From Podochytrium sp. JEL0797 (Eukaryota; Chytridiomycota; Chytridiomycetes; Chytridiales; Chytriomycetaceae): DNA of 10,472 bases. Below, one piece after another: positions 5,840 through 10,472 of this stretch. Position 1 is the first letter of the stretch, and each line of letters starts with the position of its first letter. Location: NCBI GenBank assembly GCA_027596195.1, contig JADGJG010000960.1:1-10472 (forward strand), given 5' to 3'. Position numbers and translations under genes: made by a program. The notes under the pieces are model-generated. The model ran no database searches, was not told where the DNA came from, and saw nothing but the letters and a program-made list of their open reading frames with translations.

Positions 5840-8800
5840 TCAGTTGAACCCAACCTTGTTCCCACGTCGCCCCCCAACACCCACACCCCCAACACTCCCC
5901 CCCTTCTTCCCCGCCTCCCCACCCTTCTGCAACTGCTGCAAAGCCTGCTGCAACCCAAGCCCCCCAACCCGACTCTCCAACAACTTTTCATTCCCATCCA
6001 CCAGAACCCCGACCTTCTCCGCATACACCCCCGCCAAAAACTCCAACCGACTCACCTCCCCCCTCTTCAAAACAACACACCGCGTAGGCTCATCCAACCG
6101 GGCCCCCACAAGCTCCTCCGCAACAATCATCCCCGCAAGTTCCCCATGAACAGCCTCCACACTCAAATCAAACATCCCCGCGAGTGTTTCAATCGACAGG
6201 GAGTCGTAGTGACGCGAAAATTGGAACACGTAAGTTCGCAAGGCAGCGTGTTGGAGTTTGAGCGTGAGCATGGGTTTGATTTGCGTTTCGTAGGTAGGCA
6301 TGAGGTGCCAGATTTTGATGGCGTGGATTTGGTGCAGGGATTTTTCCCAGTCGCCCGAAGAGAGGGATTTGGCGGCCGACATGATGTGGTCGCGCGTGTT
6401 TTCGGGGGGTCCTAATCCAAAACAATTTTTGGTTCGTCAGCAAAAAAAAAAAAAAACACATCAACCCAAAACCAAACCAAAAACTCACCAATAAAAACCT
6501 GCTTCTGGTTATACTCCAAATTTCTCCTAAACGGCTTACTAATCATCTTCCGCCTCGAATCATGCGCAAACAACGCCATATTCGGAATCTCCAACAACAT
6601 GCTACAAGTCAAATACACGCACTCCAACAACTCCAAATTCATGTGCATGTGGAACGGCAACAATCTCTGCTTCTCCAACCGCTCCTGCTCAACAGTCTTT
6701 TCAACAGCAACCCCGCCAGCAACGTTACGGTTCTGTTGAACTGCTTGGAACCCTTGCGCAAGCAACTCCTTCGTTTTACCACTCCCGAAAAAGTCCTGCA
6801 ACGCAGCCGCACTTTCGCGAATCAGACCCGCACGGAACGCACTCATTCCCAACTGCACAACCGTACGGTTGTACAGAATCTGCGTGTCAATGTCCGTGTT
6901 GGACGCTTGTTCCTGCAAATGAGACATGAGGAGCATGTCGCGCGCTTCGTAGAAGGACCCGTGCAGCGCGAGGTGGTACACGTGTGCGAGGAGGGCGCGC
7001 GCGCGGATGCGGATGTCGGTGGTTTGGTAGAGGGTTGTGCAGAAGGTGTGGACGAGGGTCGAGGGGTTGGGGGAGGGGTTGGGGAGGGCGTTTTCCATGA
7101 AGGCGATGATGTTGTCCGTCTGGGTTTGGATTTGGGTGGGGTGGTAGAGGGTGGTGAATCGTGCGTAAGTTAGAGATCATGCGGACGCGACAGAGGGAGA
7201 TCCAACATACCTTGTAGTAAATGTGCATCACTCTCTTCAAGATACACGCATCCAAACTCTCGGCCGCCTTCACTCTCGCAAAGTGTCCCTGCGCACGCAC
7301 AATCAAAACGTACAATGGAGTTTCGTCCTTCAAACGCTCAATGTATTCCGTCGTGTGCGGGTCAATGTGTTGTAAGGATTTGATGAATTCGTCACTGAGG
7401 CGGTCAATGAAGGAGTAAATGTTTCCACGGAGTTCGACGGGTTTGCCTTCCTTGAACAACTGGGGTGGGGGGGAAACGGAGGAGGGTGGGCAGAAAATCG
7501 AGGCGAGGTTGTCAAAAAAAATTTCTTGCGAGGGGCAAGAAGAAAAACAAAAACTCACGTTCTCGCTCTGGGCGGGCTCGAGATCGTCATTGGCAACGGT
7601 TTCCACAACAGAGATGGAGTGGTTGGATTCGAGGAGTTCCAAGAGCAAGTCAATGTTGGCACGGGTGCTGTTGGGGGATGGGCGAGATGAGTTGGCTGAA
7701 CAAAAGTCGGCGAAGAAACCACACTTGTGCTCACATTTTCCAGTACTCGGCAGGCAAGTAACCACCTCCGCTTGCGGGGTTGTGGTCAAACAGGGACGGG
7801 ATCAAGACCAACAAGACCTGGAGCTTCATATGGGCCGTGGAAGCCACGGCGAGGAGCTTGCGCAGGTTTTCAATCTGCTGGACCTTGTCGGTGCTCTTTT
7901 TACCACGGGCGAGGATGAGTTCCTGCAGACGCTTGTAGAGGTTCTCGGGCGTGACTTCCTGGACCTTTCCGCCCTTTCCAATGGTTTTGAAGCCATCCTC
8001 GGCAGGGGCGGCGGTATCGTCGGCAGCAGCAGCAGCAGTAGGCTTGGGCTTCTCGACCTTCTGCTTCCTTACGATGGGCTTCTTCTTGGCATCGGCTTCG
8101 TCGTCCGAGTCCTTCTCTGGGGTGCGACCAAACTTTTTGAGCATGCGTTCGCGGGCAGACATGTTCTTGATCTCCTCCTCGTCAATCTCGGATTCGTCGT
8201 CGCTCTCCGAGTCAGAGTCGTTGCCAAAGATGGAGTCGTCGGACTCTTCGGCATCGTCGACTGCGGCGGGGGCAGCAGCTGGGATGGAAGTGGCGGCCTT
8301 GCGCGCGAGGGTCACAAACTCTTCTTCGGATTGTTCCTCGTCGAGGGGGTTCTGTCAGAAAGAGAGTGAGTGCGGAGTGACAAGGGACCAACAAAATAGG
8401 GCATTACCTCCCGCCAGGCAGCAATCGGCACCTCCAAGGCCTTGACGACCTTCTTGAGCTTCGACTTCATTTGCGTGAATGCCTTTGAGTTGACAGCATT
8501 CATCTTTGGCGGGGCCAGTTTGATGGCATCGTCGAGCTGTGCAATGGTGCGGTGGTAGCAGCGCAGAGGGGCAGGGGACAGGTCGTCGGGTTGGATCTGC
8601 GAGACGCGGTTGTAGTTGTTCTGCAGGCGGTCAAACTCGTTGTTGATTGCGACCCAGTCGTTGATCTTCTTTGCGTTTGTGAGGAGACGGATGCTCTGGC
8701 GCAGGTCGTTGAGGCGCGCGTCGCGGGGCGGCGGCACAAAAGCCTGGACACCCAGGGGCGCCTTGCCCTTGCGCTGGGTTTGTTGTTTGCGCGGGGCGTC

Positions 8801-8989
8801 AGAGTCGCTGTTGGACGAGTCGCTGTCACTCGAAGAGTCGCTGCTGTCGTCACTGCTCATGGCCGCGTTGTTGCCCTTTCGCTGAGACGCAAACATGCCA
8901 CCACTGGCATCTGAGTCAGAGTTGCTGTCAGAGTGGCTGTCGCTGTCGCTGGTTGCGAGTGCCGTCTTCTTGCGGAGGAACCGGGACAT
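5840..8989 (-). CDS. NIP1: Translation initiation factor eIF3 subunit c (NIP1)
   Basis: This is a core subunit of cytoplasmic eIF3. Family knowledge: the N-terminal part binds eIF1 and eIF5, and the C-terminal PCI domain holds the complex together on the 40S subunit. Six exons: 8989-8408, 8351-7735, 7667-7559, 7459-7211, 7119-6489 and 6411-5840 (TGA). Introns are 56, 67, 99, 91 and 77 nt, all GT-AG, with branch-like CTAAC or CTGAC in the last two. The phases close exactly to 919 aa, close to human eIF3c (about 913). It starts MSRFLRKKTALATSDSDS, a family-typical start followed by Ser/Asp-rich acidic stretches that look like CK2 sites (about residues 13-65). A second acidic stretch lies at about 220-260. 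The conserved block VTPENLYKRLQELILARGKK begins at about 327, with IPSLFDHNP near 383. Also visible are RGNIYSFIDRLSDEF (about 450), HTTEYIERLKDETPLYV and YEARDMLLMSHLQ. The PCI/winged-helix part is RTYVFQFSRHYDSLSIETLA followed by DEPTRCVVLKR. The tail is Gly-rich (GGVGVGGRRGNKVGFN). It shares a divergent promoter with the ULS1-like gene. Confidence 0.97.
5870..5903 (-). other. G-quadruplex motif in the eIF3c 3' coding end
   Basis: On the minus (mRNA) strand this is G7-AGTGTT-G5-TGT-G3-TGTT-G6, four G-runs of at least three with loops of 3-6 nt, matching the standard G3+N1-7 quadruplex pattern. It encodes part of the Gly-rich C-terminus (around GGSVGGVGVGG), only about ten codons before the stop. 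Folding in the mRNA is inference. Confidence 0.6.
7061..7088 (+). repeat. GAGGGGTTGGGG tandem repeat, antisense G4 motif within eIF3c
   Basis: The 12-mer GAGGGGTTGGGG occurs twice in tandem (7061-7084) and is followed by AGGG. The plus strand therefore has five G-runs with 1-2 nt loops, a strong quadruplex motif on the template strand of eIF3c. In the protein it produces the short repeat NPSPNPS near the start of exon 5, a region with no conserved motif I know. A recent 12-bp duplication inside the coding sequence is likely. Confidence 0.65.
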
Positions 8990-9310
8990 CTTTGTTGTTT
9001 GTGCAAAAAAAGAAAAAAAAGAATTCGTGCTGCCCCACACTCGGAGTGAGCATCCTTGCTTTCGTATTATGTAGTACTACACAACCCACTTTATTATATA
9101 CAAAAGAAAGAAAAATCAATCAATCCGTAGTCTATCTCATTTGTGCTCAATTCAACCGCCATTCAATCGCCATTCACATCTCATTCGTGCATCTACAAGA
9201 ATCGCATTCAAAGTATCCCACACACACCCAAGAAATCAAACAGCGGCGAGTTTGTTTGCCATCCAATTTGGACTGCCAAAAAAATCTCGGACAAAAAAAA
9301 CACCCCTTCC
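8990..9310. promoter_or_regulatory. Divergent promoter between eIF3c and ULS1-like genes
   Basis: These 321 bp separate the two start codons. Visible elements are A-rich tracts next to the eIF3c ATG (9005-9020), a perfect 10-bp palindrome GTAGTACTAC (9071-9080), TATATA on both strands at 9095-9100, an A/G-rich tract at 9102-9115, AATCAATCAATC (9114-9125), and a tandem pair of 11-mers sharing CGCCATTCA (9157-9165 and 9168-9176). The last could be a factor-binding site. Which elements act on which gene cannot be told from the sequence. The first in-frame ATG for the ULS1-like gene is at 9311. Confidence 0.6.
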
Positions 9311-10331
9311 ATGAATTCCGATTCTGACGATTGCGAGGTGCGAACAAGCCACCCAACGCGACTCACTCACACCACATCCAGATCATCGACCTCACGGGCG
9401 TTGCCCTCCCACCCGTCCCCACGCCCACCCCGCCACGCCGACCCCCGAAACAGCAACTACCACAGCAACCCCGCACCCCACACCAACCGCGCCCCGTGCC
9501 CTTCCCCACACGACCCCCTCAACCGGACTTTATCCCCGTCTCCTTCTCAATGCCTGCCCCACGCCGCCCCACGGCCCCACCAACCCCAGCTGCCCCTATC
9601 ATATCGCCAATTCGGAATCTCCCCGCCGCCCCGATGCAGCATGATCACTCCCCTGCCCCTGACGACGAATACAACACCGACGCGCTCGAAGCCGCCCTGG
9701 CAGCCCGGGGCGACCCATCGCGCTCGCTCATGTCCCTGCTTGATATCGTGAGTGACAACACGACCGAAGTGGAACAAGATCCCGTCGATATGCTGCGAAA
9801 GTGCGTACTCTCCAAAATCAAATCCCTTCGCCTCTTCTCTTTGCGGTATTGACTTTTGTGGGATTGTGAAATGAATTTTAGAAAACACGGGAAGACGGGG
9901 ACACCCAAGAATCTCGAGGTTGTGTTGCATGAACATCAGCTGGATGGACTCGCGTGGATGTGTAAAATGGAGGAGTCGGAGATGCAAGGGGGGATTTTGG
10001 CAGATGATATGGGATTGGGGAAGGTACTTTCCTATTCTCGTCCAATTTTGATCACAATCATTTCAATTTCTCAACATCCAAACACGCGCACCCCATCCCA
10101 ACCCCCAATCAGACAATCCAAACCCTCGCACTCCTCCTCTCCAACAAACCACCCGCGCATGAACGCGTGCGTGGGACACTGATCGTGTGTCCCGTCTCGC
10201 TCATGCGTCAATGGCACCGTGAAATCGAAACCAAATCGAAAGGACTCTCGGTGCGAATTCATCATGGTCCGCAGAGGACCAAGAGTAAACTCGAGTTGCG
10301 AGAGTTTGATGTCGTGTTGACGAGTTATGCG
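9311..10331 (+). CDS. ULS1: Uls1-like SWI2/SNF2 ATPase with N-terminal SUMO-interacting motif (partial)
   Basis: This is a nuclear DNA translocase of the Rad5/Rad16/Uls1 (SNF2-RING) group. Yeast Uls1 acts on SUMOylated chromatin proteins. Visible exons: 9311-9337, 9382-9800, 9882-10023 and 10113-10331. Introns are 44, 81 and 89 nt with donors GTGCGA, GTGCGT and GTACTT. Phases close to 269 codons, and another GTGCGT donor at 10332 starts a fourth intron. Residues 3-15 read SDSDDCEIIDLTG, an acidic patch plus hydrophobic core typical of a SUMO-interacting motif. Residues 16-145 are Pro-rich and disordered. The ATPase domain begins at about 160: LHEHQLDGLAWM (Q-like motif), ADDMGLGKT (Walker A, 189-197), RGTLIVCPVSLMRQWHREIE (216-235) and FDVVLTSYA (261-269). 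Motif II (DEAH/DEGH), the RING finger and the second RecA lobe lie beyond the contig. Uls1 is preferred over Rad5/HLTF because of the SIM, the missing HIRAN domain and the PVSLMRQW wording. A Rad16-like protein remains possible. Confidence 0.86.
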
Positions 10332-10356
10332 GTGCGTTTGATCAAATTCCATATTC

Positions 10357-10391
10357 GGGGGGGGGGGCCCGCCCCCGCCCCGGGCCGGGGG

Positions 10392-10472
<81 letters not shown>
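10357..10472. other. Terminal poly-G tract, probable sequencing or assembly artefact
   Basis: After a normal-looking intron start, the sequence turns into G11, then a stretch made only of C and G (10368-10392), then 80 consecutive G to the end. This abrupt loss of A and T at a contig end is what no-signal cycles produce on two-colour Illumina instruments. It should not be read as biology, and the ULS1-like gene should be treated as truncated at about 10356. Confidence 0.85.

Noticed and set aside
7419..8369. 316-codon plus-strand ORF
   Set aside because: It is the antisense shadow of eIF3c exons 2-4, whose protein is clearly conserved on the minus strand. The open frame comes from the acidic and Ala-rich codons.
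9143..9751. 202-codon plus-strand ORF covering the ULS1-like start
   Set aside because: It only stays open by reading through the 44-nt intron. Its downstream part is Pro/Ser/His-rich shadow, whereas the spliced frame leads directly into the SNF2 domain.
10357..10472. Telomere or genuine G-quadruplex array
   Set aside because: There is no repeat unit with T or A, only G and a few C. This fits an instrument artefact, not a telomere repeat.

Overview
The window looks like a piece of a compact fungal nuclear genome. The evidence is short GT-AG introns (44-99 nt) with branch-point-like CTGAC/CTGAT/CTAAC motifs, closely spaced genes, and protein families in their fungal-type forms. An early-diverging (zoosporic/chytrid-like) fungus is my best guess, but the sequence alone does not prove it. 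It appears to be the end of a short-read contig: the last ~115 bases collapse into an almost pure G tract that is probably a sequencing artefact.

The right half (about 4.1-10.35 kb) is ordinary, well-supported gene space. A four-exon NIPA-type magnesium transporter gene (minus, 5510 to 4124) lies 329 bp downstream of a six-exon eIF3 subunit c gene (NIP1 in yeast; minus, 8989 to 5840, 919 codons with every exon phase consistent). Across a 321-bp divergent promoter, a plus-strand gene starts at 9311. It encodes a SWI2/SNF2 ATPase resembling yeast Uls1, with an N-terminal SUMO-interacting motif, and it runs off the contig end.

The left half (1-4.0 kb) is poorly conserved and hard to resolve. 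It holds a short minus-strand ORF faintly like a retrotransposon Gag N-terminus (526-134), simple repeats, a candidate two-exon small gene (847-1258), a nuclear-type minus-strand gene whose 3' half is split over several frames (2659-1936), an AT-rich block of degenerate AATGAG/TTTTGAG repeats (3.0-3.2 kb), and a plus-strand coiled-coil gene (3480-3957). I recognise none of these proteins with confidence.

The most unusual theme is that several apparent coding stretches reach a TGA and continue in the +1 frame. The best case is inside the otherwise solid NIPA gene, where a good splice donor has no AG acceptor that restores the frame. Non-canonical splicing, +1 frameshifting, pseudogene decay and assembly indels all remain possible. 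eIF3c and NIPA both end in TGA, so a reassigned TGA codon is not the explanation. I do not see a defence system, a biosynthetic cluster or another clearly novel multi-gene system.
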